The position numbers and the translations under genes were made by a program. A stretch of DNA of 64,000 bases from Desulfoscipio geothermicus DSM 3669 (GTDB lineage Bacteria > Bacillota > Desulfotomaculia > Desulfotomaculales > Desulfallaceae). The notes below the pieces were generated by a model. That model did no database searches and was not told the DNA's origin. It saw nothing but the letters and a program-made list of their open reading frames with translations. The stretch is from contig NZ_FOYM01000002.1 in assembly GCF_900115975.1 (NCBI RefSeq), forward strand, positions 114,725-178,724. Reading direction: 5' to 3'. Of this stretch, positions 32,155 to 41,463 are shown piece after piece (the stretch's first letter is position 1; each line of letters starts with the position of its first letter).

Positions 32155-33597
32155 TTGGCTCAATACGAGGCGGTTATCGGCCTTGAAGTGCACGTTGAAT
32201 TGAAAACCAACACCAAAATTTTTTGTAATTCCAGCACCGAATTCGGTGCCGATCCCAACCACCATGTCTGCCCGGTCTGCCTGGGCTTACCCGGCGTGCT
32301 GCCCGTAATCAACAAAAAAGTCGTCGAGTACGCCATCAAGGCCGGCCTGGCTTTAAACTGTAAAATTGCTCCCTTTTCCAAGTTCGACCGTAAAAACTAC
32401 TATTACCCGGACTTACCCAAGAACTATCAAATATCCCAGTATGATTTGCCCATCGCCGAACACGGCCAACTGGAAATCAACTTGGACGGGGAAACCAAGC
32501 GCATCGGCATCACCCGTGTACACATGGAAGAGGACGCCGGTAAACTGGTGCACCAGGGTACCATTTCCACCACCCCTTATTCCCTGGTGGATTATAACCG
32601 CACCGGAGTGCCGCTCATAGAAATAGTTTCCGAACCGGATATGCGCAGCCCCGAGGAAGCGGTGGCCTACCTGGAAAAATTAAAGGCCATTATCCAATAT
32701 ACCGAAGTCAGCGACTGTAAAATGCAGGAAGGGTCCCTGCGCTGTGACGCCAACATATCCGTCAGGCCCGTGGGTCAGGTTGAATTCGGCACCAAAACCG
32801 AGTTGAAAAACATGAATTCGTTTAAGGCCCTGCATAAAGCCATCACCTACGAAATTGAACGCCAGATTGACGTGTTGGATGAGGGCGGGCAAGTGGTGCA
32901 GGAAACCAGGACCTGGGATGAAGACAAGGGCGTCACCCTGCCGCTGCGCAGCAAGGAGGAAGCCCACGACTACCGTTATTTTCCCGACCCGGACCTGGTG
33001 CCACTGGTCATTTCGGAAGCATGGGTTGACGAAATAAGGGCCTCCCTGCCCGAATTGCCGGACGAACGCAAAGCCCGCTTTGTCAATGAGTATGGTTTGC
33101 CGGAATATGACGCTCTGGTACTGACTTCCACCAGGGAACTGGCGGATTACTTTGAGCAATGCGTAGAACTGTTTAATAACCCCAAGACGGTCAGTAACTG
33201 GGTAATGGGCGATCTGGCCAGAATGATGAATGCCACCGGTCGGGAAATCGGCGCTGTGCGCATCAAACCGGCCCAACTGGCCGAAATGCTGAAACTGCTG
33301 GACAAAGGTACCATTAGCGGCAAAATCGCCAAGACGGTATTTGAAGAAATGTTTAATACCGGCAAGGACCCCGGTGTTATCGTGGAGGAAAAAGGGCTGG
33401 TACAGATCAGCGACGAAGGGAAAATTGAAAAAATCGTCAGCGATGTTATTGCCGCCAATCCCAAATCTGTGGAAGATTACCGGGGTGGCAAAAAGCAGGC
33501 CATTGGTTTTCTGGTGGGGCAGGTCATGAAAGCGACTAAAGGAAAAGCCAACCCGGGACTGGTCAATAAATTGCTCAAGGAAAAACTGGATAGCTGA
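32155..33597 (+). CDS. gatB: Asp/Glu-tRNA amidotransferase subunit B
   Basis: Binds and phosphorylates the misacylated tRNA. 480 residues with [29 protein letters not shown], the segment [18 protein letters not shown] and a C-terminal YqeY-like domain. CTGGAGG at 32138-32144 is ten bases from TTG 32155 and only one from GTG 32146, so TTG is preferred; the alternative adds three residues. A terminator hairpin follows. Confidence 0.96.
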   Translation: MAQYEAVIGLEVHVELKTNTKIFCNSSTEFGADPNHHVCPVCLGLPGVLPVINKKVVEYAIKAGLALNCKIAPFSKFDRKNYYYPDLPKNYQISQYDLPIAEHGQLEINLDGETKRIGITRVHMEEDAGKLVHQGTISTTPYSLVDYNRTGVPLIEIVSEPDMRSPEEAVAYLEKLKAIIQYTEVSDCKMQEGSLRCDANISVRPVGQVEFGTKTELKNMNSFKALHKAITYEIERQIDVLDEGGQVVQETRTWDEDKGVTLPLRSKEEAHDYRYFPDPDLVPLVISEAWVDEIRASLPELPDERKARFVNEYGLPEYDALVLTSTRELADYFEQCVELFNNPKTVSNWVMGDLARMMNATGREIGAVRIKPAQLAEMLKLLDKGTISGKIAKTVFEEMFNTGKDPGVIVEEKGLVQISDEGKIEKIVSDVIAANPKSVEDYRGGKKQAIGFLVGQVMKATKGKANPGLVNKLLKEKLDS

Positions 33598-33636
33598 AAT
33601 TACTCATTTATGTTGCTTTATCATAATTTTTCTGCG

Positions 33637-33665
33637 GAGCAGGGGGCTTACCCTGCTCTGATTCA
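33637..33665 (+). terminator. terminator of gatCAB
   Basis: GAGCAGGG-GGCTTA-CCCTGCTC (33637-33658) followed by TGATTCATTTT. The stem is perfect; the T-run is weak. Confidence 0.7.
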
Positions 33666-33768
33666 TTTTATACATTTTTGGTGAATATTTAATGTATACA
33701 ATATTATACCTTCTAAATCTTTTCATAATTGAATTATTATGATAAAATTAAATGTGAGTTTTTAATAA

Positions 33769-33797
33769 TTGGCATACTTAATTTTTATTAATATTCT
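33769..33797 (+). promoter_or_regulatory. putative promoter of the citrate/homocitrate synthase gene
   Basis: TTGGCA (33769-33774), 17-bp spacer, TATTCT (33792-33797). The whole region 33660-33835 is very AT-rich with several alternative -10-like sequences, so the assignment is tentative. Confidence 0.4.
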
Positions 33798-33838
33798 GTA
33801 TATATTTAATTAATTGAGAGGAAAGGAAGGAAAACACA

Positions 33839-35017
33839 ATGATAATGTTTGAGAAAAGAATTCCTCCCGTCGAAGACATTTACATCATTGATACAACTTT
33901 ACGGGACGGGGAACAAACCGCAGGGGTGGTTTTTGCCAACAGGGAAAAAGTAAGAATTGCCAAATTTTTGGACGAAATGGGCGTGCATCAGATTGAAGCA
34001 GGCATCCCGGTAATGGGCGGCGATGAAAAAGACGCCATCAAAAAGATCTGCCAGTCCGGCCTCAAAGCCAGCATCATGGGCTGGAACCGCCCGGTGATCA
34101 AGGACATTGAAGCCTCCCTGGAGTGCGGTGTGGACGCAGTGGCCATTTCCATATCCACTTCGGACATCCACATCAAACATAAGTTGAGAACCAGTCGTGA
34201 ATGGGTGCTGGACCATGTGGTCAAGGCCGTGGAATTTGCCAAAAAAGAAGGTATGTATATTTCCGTCAACGCAGAGGACGCTTCCCGCAGCGACCTGGAC
34301 TTTTTGATTAAATTCGCCAAGGCTGCCAAGGAAGCCGGTGCCGACCGGCTGCGTTATTGTGACACCGTGGGCATCCTTGAGCCCTTTACAACCTATAAAA
34401 ACATCAGGCATATCCTGGACAATGTAGACATCAACATTGAAATGCATACGCATAATGACTTCGGCATGGCCACCGCCAACGCCCTGGCGGGCTTAATGGC
34501 CGGTGCCAACTGGGTGGGCGTAACCGTCATCGGTCTCGGTGAGCGGGCCGGCAACTCCGCGCTGGAAGAAGTGGTTATGGCATTGAAACACCTGTTTAAA
34601 ATAGACCTCGGCTTTAAAACCGAAATGTTCCGGGAAGTGGCGGAATATGTTTCCCGCGCCTCGGGGCGTGAATTGCCGGCCTGGAAAGCTATTGTCGGTT
34701 CCAATATGTTTGCGCACGAATCCGGTATCCACGCCGACGGCGCGCTGAAGAACCCCAAAACATATGAGGCCTTCCTGCCCGAGGAAGTAGGACTGCAAAG
34801 ACAAATCGTGGTGGGCAAACATTCGGGAACAGCCGCGCTGAAAGCGAAATACGCGGAATACGGTATTCGCCTTACCGAACACCAGGCCGAAGAATTATTG
34901 CCCAAAATTCGTTCCTACACGGTATCCATGAAACGGCCCCTTTTCGACAAAGAATTGATGTATATTTACGAAGATTATTACGGCGGAAAGAGATTAAATT
35001 CACCTAATACGATATAA
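33839..35017 (+). CDS. homocitrate synthase-like enzyme, candidate Re-citrate synthase
   Basis: HMGL/DRE-TIM barrel acyl-CoA condensing enzyme of 392 residues. DTTLRDGEQTAGV (about residue 19) carries the catalytic and metal-binding Asp and Arg; EMHTHNDFGMATANALAG supplies the metal-binding His pair. The family covers homocitrate synthase (NifV/AksA), isopropylmalate synthase and the Re-face citrate synthase of anaerobes. No C-terminal LeuA regulatory domain of full size is present. The next gene is an isocitrate dehydrogenase-type enzyme, and no nif, aconitase or lysine genes are near, so Re-citrate synthase is my favoured reading. RBS AAAGGAAGG precedes ATG 33839 (ATG 33845 is possible). 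Confidence 0.85.
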   Translation: MIMFEKRIPPVEDIYIIDTTLRDGEQTAGVVFANREKVRIAKFLDEMGVHQIEAGIPVMGGDEKDAIKKICQSGLKASIMGWNRPVIKDIEASLECGVDAVAISISTSDIHIKHKLRTSREWVLDHVVKAVEFAKKEGMYISVNAEDASRSDLDFLIKFAKAAKEAGADRLRYCDTVGILEPFTTYKNIRHILDNVDINIEMHTHNDFGMATANALAGLMAGANWVGVTVIGLGERAGNSALEEVVMALKHLFKIDLGFKTEMFREVAEYVSRASGRELPAWKAIVGSNMFAHESGIHADGALKNPKTYEAFLPEEVGLQRQIVVGKHSGTAALKAKYAEYGIRLTEHQAEELLPKIRSYTVSMKRPLFDKELMYIYEDYYGGKRLNSPNTI

Positions 35018-35018
35018 A

Positions 35019-35039
35019 ACACGGGGCCCGCCCCCGTGT
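35019..35039 (+). other. hairpin between the synthase and dehydrogenase genes
   Basis: ACACGGGG-CCCGC-CCCCGTGT is a strong 8-bp stem without a T-run. It may stabilise the upstream message or slow RNA polymerase rather than terminate. Confidence 0.5.
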
Positions 35040-35087
35040 GAATCAGCATTAACGGCGGTTCCAAGCTAAATTAGGAGGTTTTTTACA

Positions 35088-36089
35088 GTGGCCTACAATG
35101 TTACATTGATACCGGGCGACGGTATCGGACCGGAAATATCGGAAGCGGCCCGGCGGGTTATTGATGCCACCGGGGTGGACATTAACTGGGAAGTAGTGGA
35201 AGCAGGAGAAGCGGTTATTGAACGATACGGCACTCCACTGCCGGAATACGTGCTGGACTCAATCAAGGAAAACAAGGTGGCTTTGAAAGGCCCTCTGACC
35301 ACGCCGGTAGGTAAGGGATTTCGCAGCGTCAACGTTACACTGCGCCAAAGCCTGAATTTATACGCCAATATACGACCCGCGCGTTCATTGCCCGGTATCG
35401 TCACCAGGTACCGTGATATTGACCTGATCGTGGTCAGGGAAAATACGGAAGATTTGTACGCAGGTATTGAGCACCGGGTGGGCCGGGATGCCGCCGAAAG
35501 CATAAAAATAATCACTCGTGAGGCGTCTGAGCGCGTTTGCCGTCATGCCTTTGAGCTGGCCCGCAAACAGGGCCGTAAAAAGGTTACGGCAGTACACAAG
35601 GCCAACATTATGAAGCTTTCCGACGGCTTGTTTTTGGAATCGGCCCGTAAAGTGGCCGAAGACTACCCGGATATCGAATTTGAAGACATGATCGTGGACG
35701 CCATGTCCATGAAGCTGGTGCAGACGCCGGAAAATTACGATGTAATGGTGATGTCCAACTTGTACGGAGATATTTTAAGCGATCTCTGTGCCGGGCTGGT
35801 GGGCGGCCTGGGTGTGGCGCCGGGAGCCAACATTGGCACGGAAGCAGCCGTTTTCGAGCCGGTACACGGCAGCGCACCCAAGCATGCGGGCAAAAACAAG
35901 GTCAACCCGCTGGCCATTATTCTCAGCGGAGTCATGATGCTGCAGCACCTGGGCGAAGACAAACACGCTGAGCGCATTATGCAGGCTGTTATTGACGTTC
36001 TGGAGGAAGGAGCCAGCGTCACCTACGACCTGGGCGGCACCGCTTCCACCAGCGGCATGGCCGATGCCATCATCAGCAAGCTGGGATAA
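35088..36089 (+). CDS. isocitrate/isopropylmalate dehydrogenase family, probably NAD-dependent isocitrate dehydrogenase
   Basis: Beta-decarboxylating dehydrogenase of 333 residues. [11 protein letters not shown] starts the fold; the substrate-specificity helix [21 protein letters not shown] has the Ser of isocitrate enzymes rather than the Leu-rich pattern of isopropylmalate dehydrogenase; catalytic Tyr and Lys are in [12 protein letters not shown] and [12 protein letters not shown]; metal Asp residues in [15 protein letters not shown] 35088 follows AGGAGG. Pairing with the upstream synthase suggests a citrate-to-2-oxoglutarate route; homoisocitrate dehydrogenase is the main alternative. Confidence 0.88.
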   Translation: MAYNVTLIPGDGIGPEISEAARRVIDATGVDINWEVVEAGEAVIERYGTPLPEYVLDSIKENKVALKGPLTTPVGKGFRSVNVTLRQSLNLYANIRPARSLPGIVTRYRDIDLIVVRENTEDLYAGIEHRVGRDAAESIKIITREASERVCRHAFELARKQGRKKVTAVHKANIMKLSDGLFLESARKVAEDYPDIEFEDMIVDAMSMKLVQTPENYDVMVMSNLYGDILSDLCAGLVGGLGVAPGANIGTEAAVFEPVHGSAPKHAGKNKVNPLAIILSGVMMLQHLGEDKHAERIMQAVIDVLEEGASVTYDLGGTASTSGMADAIISKLG

Positions 36090-36139
36090 CTGCAGTTTTT
36101 TTCAATACTACAGCGTATTTTAAAGGTTAGCGGAGCCAT

Positions 36140-36204
36140 GGGGACGGTTCGAGCGTCCCCGAAGCGCAGCGAAGGGCCGAAGGGAAGACGATGGAACCGT
36201 CCCC
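36140..36204. repeat. GGGGACGGTTC inverted-repeat element
   Basis: GGGGACGGTTC (36140-36150) and GAACCGTCCCC (36194-36204) are perfect 11-bp inverted repeats around a 43-bp GA-rich core that includes GAGCGTCCCC. It lies with the next element in the 318-bp gap 36090-36407, which holds no gene. Confidence 0.75.
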
Positions 36205-36280
36205 TTGGCCTAGCGGGCATAGCGAAATAAGCAATATTATACTGTAGTGTTAAGATTTACTAAAATGCAAAAGGGGACAT

Positions 36281-36336
36281 AAGAAAAAGGGGACTGGCAC
36301 CGATTCACAAAACGTCGGAGCCAGTCCCCTTTTTCT
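36281..36336. terminator. palindromic repeat copy 2, terminator-like
   Basis: AAGAAAAAGGGGACTGGCACCGA ... TCGGAGCCAGTCCCCTTTTTCTT. Same family as 5456-5516 and 40766-40816. A truncated unit AAAAGGGGACAT precedes it at 36270. It would terminate the dehydrogenase transcript. Confidence 0.8.
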
Positions 36337-36407
36337 TATAACGCATAAAAATGGTCTTTCCAATAGATAATACTTCTTGAAGAAAAGATCAATTTGGAGG
36401 CGATAAA

Positions 36408-36779
36408 ATGTCCGATCCCACCAACTTCGGTACTGGAGAATATAAATTAAGAGCCATGCACGAGGCCCGTTACCCGGGCGGGGTAGTGGTCGATCCCACC
36501 CCCATCACCATCGGCGAGGAAATCACCGTCCTGTACGACGGCCTGCTGGCGGCCAGCGGTGCCACACAAATATTCCTGCACGTGGGGTACGGTGACAGCA
36601 AGGAGTGGCACAATGTTCAGGACCTGCGCATGTCGCGCACCGGCTGGGGATGGGTGAAAACCTTACAAATACCCGATGACAACCGGTTCAATTTTTGCTT
36701 CCATGACGGGTATGGCAATTGGGATAATAATAACGGCATCAACTGGAGTTTTCAAATTCATGGCGGCAGACAGCATTAA
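36408..36779 (+). CDS. carbohydrate-binding module protein (CBM25/CBM53-like, starch-binding)
   Basis: A stand-alone beta-sandwich domain of 123 residues. The pattern ITIGEEITVLYDGLLAASGATQIFLHVGYG ... WHNVQDLRMSRTGWGWVKTLQIP ... FNFCFHDGYGNWDNNNGINW matches starch/glycogen-binding modules of families 25 and 53, with surface tryptophans available for glucan stacking. No signal peptide is present, so it should be cytoplasmic. RBS TTGGAGGCG precedes ATG 36408. Followed by a strong terminator, so it is a single-gene unit next to the glucan genes. Role inferred: binding or organising an internal alpha-glucan. Confidence 0.8.
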   Translation: MSDPTNFGTGEYKLRAMHEARYPGGVVVDPTPITIGEEITVLYDGLLAASGATQIFLHVGYGDSKEWHNVQDLRMSRTGWGWVKTLQIPDDNRFNFCFHDGYGNWDNNNGINWSFQIHGGRQH

Positions 36780-36799
36780 TTTAATCGATAATATTAATT

Positions 36800-36832
36800 C
36801 CTGCCGGGGAAACTACGGCAGGTTTTTATTTT
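36800..36832 (+). terminator. terminator after the CBM gene
   Basis: CCTGCCG (36800-36806) pairs with CGGCAGG (36816-36822), followed by TTTTTATTTTT. Confidence 0.9.
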
Positions 36833-36860
36833 TACATACATTCTTGGGTTTCTTTATAAT
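36831..36860 (+). promoter_or_regulatory. promoter of the glycosyltransferase operon
   Basis: -35 TTTACA (36831-36836), 18-bp spacer, -10 TATAAT (36855-36860), about 70 bp before the start codon at 36938. Confidence 0.7.
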
Positions 36861-36937
36861 AAATTTTCACTGTTTAACATAAAATATAAATGTTGTCAAT
36901 TTATATCATTACAACAAGATTGCAAGGAGGATATTTC

Positions 36938-38179
36938 ATGCGCGTGGCTATGTTTTCCTGGGAATACCCCCCTAAAAGCGTGGGCGGTCTGGCCCAGCAC
37001 GTTTACGACCTTACTAACGCCCTTTCGGATCTCGGAGTTGACGTACATTTGTTTACTATGGGCGAGCCGGGCCTACCGGACTATGAAAGGGTAAACGGTG
37101 TTAAAGTGTACCGGGTGAACCCTTATAACGTTTCTTCACCCGATTTCACCACCTGGGTAACCCAGCTCAACGTGGCCATGCTGGAGAAAGCCATACCTGT
37201 ATTCAATGAACTGAGCGACTGGAACATCATCCACGGTCATGACTGGCTGGTGGCTTACGCGGTTAGAGCTTTGAAGCACGCGTATCGCAGACCCCTGATC
37301 GCAACCATACATGCCACTGAATATGGCAGGAATCAGGGCTTGCATAATAACCTGCAGCGTCATATCAGTGACGTGGAATGGTGGCTCTGTTATGAAGCCT
37401 GGCAGGTTATCTGTTGCAGCGAATACATGAAGGGTGAAGTGAAATTTGTTTTTCAAGTTCCCGACGATAAGCTGGTGATTATCCCCAACGGGGTGGATCC
37501 GGCAAATTACATACAAAAAAACAACAACATTTCCCGCAACAATTATGCAACTCCGGATGAAAAGATTATATTTTACGTTGGCAGGCTGGTGCGGGAAAAA
37601 GGTGTGCAGGTACTCCTGGATGCCGCGCCCATGATACTTGGCCGGGTACCCAACGCCAAATTCGTCATTGCCGGCAAAGGCCCTTACTTGAAAGAATTAC
37701 AAGATCAGGCAAAGCGCATGGGGATTGGCAACCGTGTATATTTTACCGGTTATGTTGACGATTACACTCGCAATTCGCTGTACAGCTGGTCGGATGTGGC
37801 AGTATTTCCCAGCCTATATGAACCCTTCGGCATCGTGGCCCTGGAAGCAATGGCCGCCAGAACCCCGGTGGTTGTTTCGGACACGGGGGGCTTGAGTGAA
37901 ATTGTAATGCATAACATTGACGGTTTAAAAGCATATCCAGGCAACCCCCGGTCACTGGCAGATATGATTTTGACCATTTTATTAAACCCCGGACCGGCAC
38001 AACAGCTGCAGCAAAATGCTTATCAGAAAATAAAGCAGCGGTTCAACTGGCAGGATATTGCCGCAAAAACCCTGGATGTTTACCAAAAAGTATGGAATGA
38101 ACACCGCAGCAGCAGCTGGCATGTGCGCCAGGGCAGAATGTTTGACCGTTTTTCCAGGGTTTTTGGAAAATATTCATAA
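36938..38179 (+). CDS. GT4-family glycosyltransferase, glycogen synthase-like
   Basis: GT-B fold transferase of 413 residues. N-terminal SWEYPPKSVGGLAQHVYDL holds the sugar-nucleotide-binding Lys-x-Gly-Gly; the C-terminal half has VGRLVREKGVQVLLDA, GKGPYLKELQDQAKRMG and the retaining-GT EX7E motif in PSLYEPFGIVALEAMAAR. It resembles archaeal/clostridial glycogen synthases and sucrose-synthase-like GT4 enzymes. ATG 36938 follows AAGGAGG; the frame is open to 36890. Forms a two-gene operon with the nucleotidyltransferase (21-bp gap), which probably supplies its donor. Confidence 0.87.
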   Translation: MRVAMFSWEYPPKSVGGLAQHVYDLTNALSDLGVDVHLFTMGEPGLPDYERVNGVKVYRVNPYNVSSPDFTTWVTQLNVAMLEKAIPVFNELSDWNIIHGHDWLVAYAVRALKHAYRRPLIATIHATEYGRNQGLHNNLQRHISDVEWWLCYEAWQVICCSEYMKGEVKFVFQVPDDKLVIIPNGVDPANYIQKNNNISRNNYATPDEKIIFYVGRLVREKGVQVLLDAAPMILGRVPNAKFVIAGKGPYLKELQDQAKRMGIGNRVYFTGYVDDYTRNSLYSWSDVAVFPSLYEPFGIVALEAMAARTPVVVSDTGGLSEIVMHNIDGLKAYPGNPRSLADMILTILLNPGPAQQLQQNAYQKIKQRFNWQDIAAKTLDVYQKVWNEHRSSSWHVRQGRMFDRFSRVFGKYS

Positions 38180-38200
38180 TCTACGAGGAGGGAGTAAGTT

Positions 38201-40699
38201 TTGAAAGCTATTATTATGGCGGGCGGTGAAGGGTCCCGCCTGCGGCCGCTTACCTGCGGCATCCCCAAACCGATGGTTCCGGTGTTGAACAAACCTATCA
38301 TGTCTTATATTATCGGTCTGCTAAAAGAACATAAATTCAACGATATCGGGATTACCCTGCAATATTTGCCGGAGGTGATCCGCAATCATTTTGGTAATGG
38401 CAGTGATTACCAGGCGAACTTAAAATACTTTGTAGAAAAAACGCCACTGGGTACGGCCGGTAGCGTGAAAAATGCGGAAACTTTTTTGGATGAAACATTT
38501 ATCGTTATCAGCGGTGACGCCCTGACCGATTTCAATTTATCCGAAGCGGTGGATTTTCATCGCAAAAACGGCGCCATTGCTACGCTGGTACTGACCAGGG
38601 TGCCCTGCCCGCTGGAATACGGAGTGGTAATTACCAGTAAGGATGGCCGCATTAATCAATTTTTGGAAAAGCCCAGTTGGGGCGAAGTTTTCAGCGATAC
38701 TGTCAATACCGGGATATATATTCTCGAACCGGAAGTATTGAACTTTGTCCCGGAGGGTCAAAAGTTCGATTTCAGCAAGGACTTGTTCCCCCTGCTGCTG
38801 AAAAACCGCAAACCGCTTTTCGGGGTGGTACTTACGGGTTACTGGTGTGACATCGGCGATTTAAGACAGTACCTGCAGGCCCACTATGATTTTCTCTCCG
38901 GGAAAGTCGGCTTGCCAATTCCGGCAAAAGAAATCCGATCCGGGATTTTTACCGGTAATGATGTACAGATAGACCCAACCGCCAGGATCAACGGTCCGGT
39001 GTTCATCGGCGAGAACACAACCATCGGCAGGAACTGCAGCATCGGACAATTTACCGTGATCGGATTGGGTTGTACTATTCAGGAAAAAACCTCCATTAAG
39101 AGAAGTGTATTATGGAATAATGTTTTCACCGGCCCGGGGGTCAACCTGCGCGGGGCCGTGCTGGGTAGCCGGGTACAGGTACAATCCGGCAGCAATATTT
39201 ATGAAGGAGCTGTAATAGGCAGTGACTCGGTGATCAAGGAAAGGTGCACCATCAATCCCGACATCAAGCTCTGGCCGCATAAAATGGTGGAAACCGGTTC
39301 AGTGGTCCGGGAAAGCATGGTTTGGGGAAACCGTGCGCCAAGACGCATTTTTGGGTTGGAGGGTATCTCAGGCATCACTAATGTAGAAATTACACCAGAA
39401 TTCGCCACCCGGGTGGCGGCGGCTTATGCCAGCGCCCTGGGCGCGGGGGCGCGCATTTGCGTGAGCAGCGATATTTATTCGCCGTCCCATATGATCGGCG
39501 ACGCAGTCATCTGCGGCCTGCGGTCGGTGGGAGTCCGAGTTGTAAAACTGCCCGACGGCATTACCGCCATGCACCGTTACGCGGTGCGCAAACTAAAGTG
39601 CGACGGGGGAATACATGTAAGAGTTTCACCCAGACAAACCAATTTCTTAAATATTATTTTTACCAATAAAAACGGCGGCAATATTGCCCGAAGTCTGGAA
39701 CGTAAGGTGGAAAACCTGTTGGCGCGCGAAGACTTCAAACGTGCTGACTTTGCTCATATTACGGAAACGCAACATGAGCGGGAAATACCCGCAGATTACC
39801 TGGAAATGCTGTCAAGCAGCGTTAATAAGAAGGCCATTCGAGAAATGGGTCTGCGCATCGCTGCCGTTTACGACCATGACAGTGCGGGACGTTTTTTGGA
39901 ACCGCTGTGCCGGGAACTGGGCATTGACATTAAACGCCTGGATATGGCGGAAACATGGCAGTTGCCCCTGAACTGGCGCAATTACAAGGAAATAACCGCC
40001 AAGGTTGCCGATGTGGTTACCGGAGAGGGCCTGGCCATGGGAATAATCATGGATTCCGGCGCCGACCACCTGGCTTTGATAGACAACCGGGGGCGCACGG
40101 TACAGGACGATATGCTCATAGCGCTGACCGCCCTGCTGATACTGCGCTCCCGTGGCGAAGCGGTGGTGGTGCCGGTGACCGCCCCCAGGGCGGTTGAAGC
40201 ACTGGCAGAAAAATACGGCGCCCGGGTTATCCGCACCAAAACGGCGGTACAGGATTTTTATGAAAAGCTGGTGCACCAGGACAACCTGGCACCAAACGGC
40301 TCCGGATGGCAAATTTCCCAGTCGCTGCTCCACTTCGACGCGTTGGCGGAGATCATTAAGGTAGCTGAATACTTATCCACGGAAAAAATCAGCCTGGCGG
40401 ACTTAATTGACGAAGTCCCATCGTTTTTCATGGAAAAGAAAGAAACCCAGGTACCCTGGGAAGCCAAAGGTACCGTTATTCGCAGTCTCATCGAAGAAAT
40501 GCCCAAAGACAACCTGGAATTACTGGACGGGGTCAAGGTTTACCACCCCGACGGTTGGGCGCTGGTACTGCCGGACCCGGAAGAGCCGGTGTGCCGCGTC
40601 TTCAGCGAGGGAAGCACCATGGAAATCGCCGAATCACTGGCTGACTTTTACATTGAAAAAATAAATAATATAGTGGGGCCGGTCAAGAAAATCGGTTAA
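38201..40699 (+). CDS. sugar-phosphate nucleotidyltransferase fused to a degenerate phosphohexomutase domain
   Basis: 832 residues in three parts. Residues 1-235: nucleotidyltransferase with MAGGEGSRLRPLTCGIPKPM and GDALTDFN. About 250-370: left-handed beta-helix hexapeptide repeats. About 375-832: alpha-D-phosphohexomutase fold, but the phosphoserine loop (TASHNP in active mutases) reads HVRVSPRQTN and the metal loop DGDGDR reads DSGADHLALID, so mutase activity is doubtful. Related proteins are annotated as mannose-1-phosphate guanylyltransferase; the real sugar is not evident. TTG 38201 follows GAGGAGGG. Confidence 0.9.
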   Translation: MKAIIMAGGEGSRLRPLTCGIPKPMVPVLNKPIMSYIIGLLKEHKFNDIGITLQYLPEVIRNHFGNGSDYQANLKYFVEKTPLGTAGSVKNAETFLDETFIVISGDALTDFNLSEAVDFHRKNGAIATLVLTRVPCPLEYGVVITSKDGRINQFLEKPSWGEVFSDTVNTGIYILEPEVLNFVPEGQKFDFSKDLFPLLLKNRKPLFGVVLTGYWCDIGDLRQYLQAHYDFLSGKVGLPIPAKEIRSGIFTGNDVQIDPTARINGPVFIGENTTIGRNCSIGQFTVIGLGCTIQEKTSIKRSVLWNNVFTGPGVNLRGAVLGSRVQVQSGSNIYEGAVIGSDSVIKERCTINPDIKLWPHKMVETGSVVRESMVWGNRAPRRIFGLEGISGITNVEITPEFATRVAAAYASALGAGARICVSSDIYSPSHMIGDAVICGLRSVGVRVVKLPDGITAMHRYAVRKLKCDGGIHVRVSPRQTNFLNIIFTNKNGGNIARSLERKVENLLAREDFKRADFAHITETQHEREIPADYLEMLSSSVNKKAIREMGLRIAAVYDHDSAGRFLEPLCRELGIDIKRLDMAETWQLPLNWRNYKEITAKVADVVTGEGLAMGIIMDSGADHLALIDNRGRTVQDDMLIALTALLILRSRGEAVVVPVTAPRAVEALAEKYGARVIRTKTAVQDFYEKLVHQDNLAPNGSGWQISQSLLHFDALAEIIKVAEYLSTEKISLADLIDEVPSFFMEKKETQVPWEAKGTVIRSLIEEMPKDNLELLDGVKVYHPDGWALVLPDPEEPVCRVFSEGSTMEIAESLADFYIEKINNIVGPVKKIG

Positions 40700-40733
40700 A
40701 AAACAGTGGAGGCAAACCTCCGCTGTTTTTATT
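40698..40733 (+). terminator. terminator after the nucleotidyltransferase gene
   Basis: AACAGTGGAGG-CAAA-CCTCCGCTGTT (40702-40727) flanked by A-run and TTTTTATT; nearly perfect 11-bp stem. Confidence 0.93.
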
Positions 40734-40765
40734 GCTAAGAAAAGCATACGCAAAAAGGGCACCGT

Positions 40766-40816
40766 AAAAGGGGACAGGTACCGATTCATAAAACGAATCG
40801 GTGCCTGTCCCCTTTT
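40766..40816. terminator. palindromic repeat copy 3, bidirectional terminator-like
   Basis: AAAAGGGGACAGGTACCGA-TTCATAAAACGAA-TCGGTGCCTGTCCCCTTTT, between converging genes. Differs from copies 1 and 2 by single substitutions in the stem. Confidence 0.82.
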
Positions 40817-40845
40817 GTTTTTTACTCGGGATATATTTATTGTAT

Positions 40846-41463
40846 TTACTTGCTGGCACTTACTGAAACCTGATCTTTCACGATCGGTCCACCCAGGGGA
40901 ATTATTGTCCGGCCAAATTGCGTATTCAAGATGACGCCCCAGGCAGTGTATAAACCGAAAATTCCGGCCAGACCGAGGAAATTGCCTGAAACGGCATGCC
41001 ATTCGTGGCCAAGAATACCCAGATCCATAAAAGCCACCACCGGAACGGCCACATCAAGAGCCAACACCACGCCCAGCAGACTAAGCGGCGACTTGAAATA
41101 AGCCGGCGTCCAAGTTAACAACGCTATGGCCAAAGCCAGCCAGGCCCACCCGTCAATGCGGGCGTCAATGGTCCAGCCGTTTTGCGCAGCGAAAAACTTA
41201 AAAATAAGTTCGCCTCCGGTAACAAACATAAAGAAGGCGGAGAAAAAGGTAAATATATTGCCGCCCACTATATTACCGTGGTTCAGCTCCATAATGCCGA
41301 CAATAACCTGTACGATAAATCCGCCGATCAGCCAAATACCCAATAAAGGTATACAGGAACCATCAACTTTTCCCGTGTGTACGGCGTAAAAAGTAAAACA
41401 AGCCATTGCCAGGGCTACCAGACCCGCAGGTCCGGGGTTTGCCGGTCCGTGTCCGTGAGACAT
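40846..41463 (-). CDS. GPR1/FUN34/YaaH family acetate/succinate transporter
   Basis: Integral membrane protein of 205 residues with six hydrophobic segments. The family signature NPAPLGL appears as NPGPAGLVALAM near the N-terminus. Members (SatP/YaaH, Ady2) import or export acetate and succinate. ATG 41463 has RBS AAGGAGG on the minus strand. It lies between the glucan genes but its role may be in acetate metabolism, which would fit the acyl-CoA synthetase and citrate-cycle genes in the window. Confidence 0.93.
   Translation of the reverse strand: MSHGHGPANPGPAGLVALAMACFTFYAVHTGKVDGSCIPLLGIWLIGGFIVQVIVGIMELNHGNIVGGNIFTFFSAFFMFVTGGELIFKFFAAQNGWTIDARIDGWAWLALAIALLTWTPAYFKSPLSLLGVVLALDVAVPVVAFMDLGILGHEWHAVSGNFLGLAGIFGLYTAWGVILNTQFGRTIIPLGGPIVKDQVSVSASK

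Noticed and set aside
31432..32265. 277-codon minus-strand frame across gatA/gatB
   Set aside because: Shadow of gatA with no recognisable domain; both plus-strand genes are certain.
33839..35017. LeuA-type 2-isopropylmalate synthase
   Set aside because: Too short for a full LeuA regulatory domain and not beside leuCDB; the neighbour has isocitrate- rather than isopropylmalate-type motifs.
36676..36882. Plus-strand frame overlapping the CBM gene end
   Set aside because: Passes through the CBM terminator and the next promoter; no RBS.
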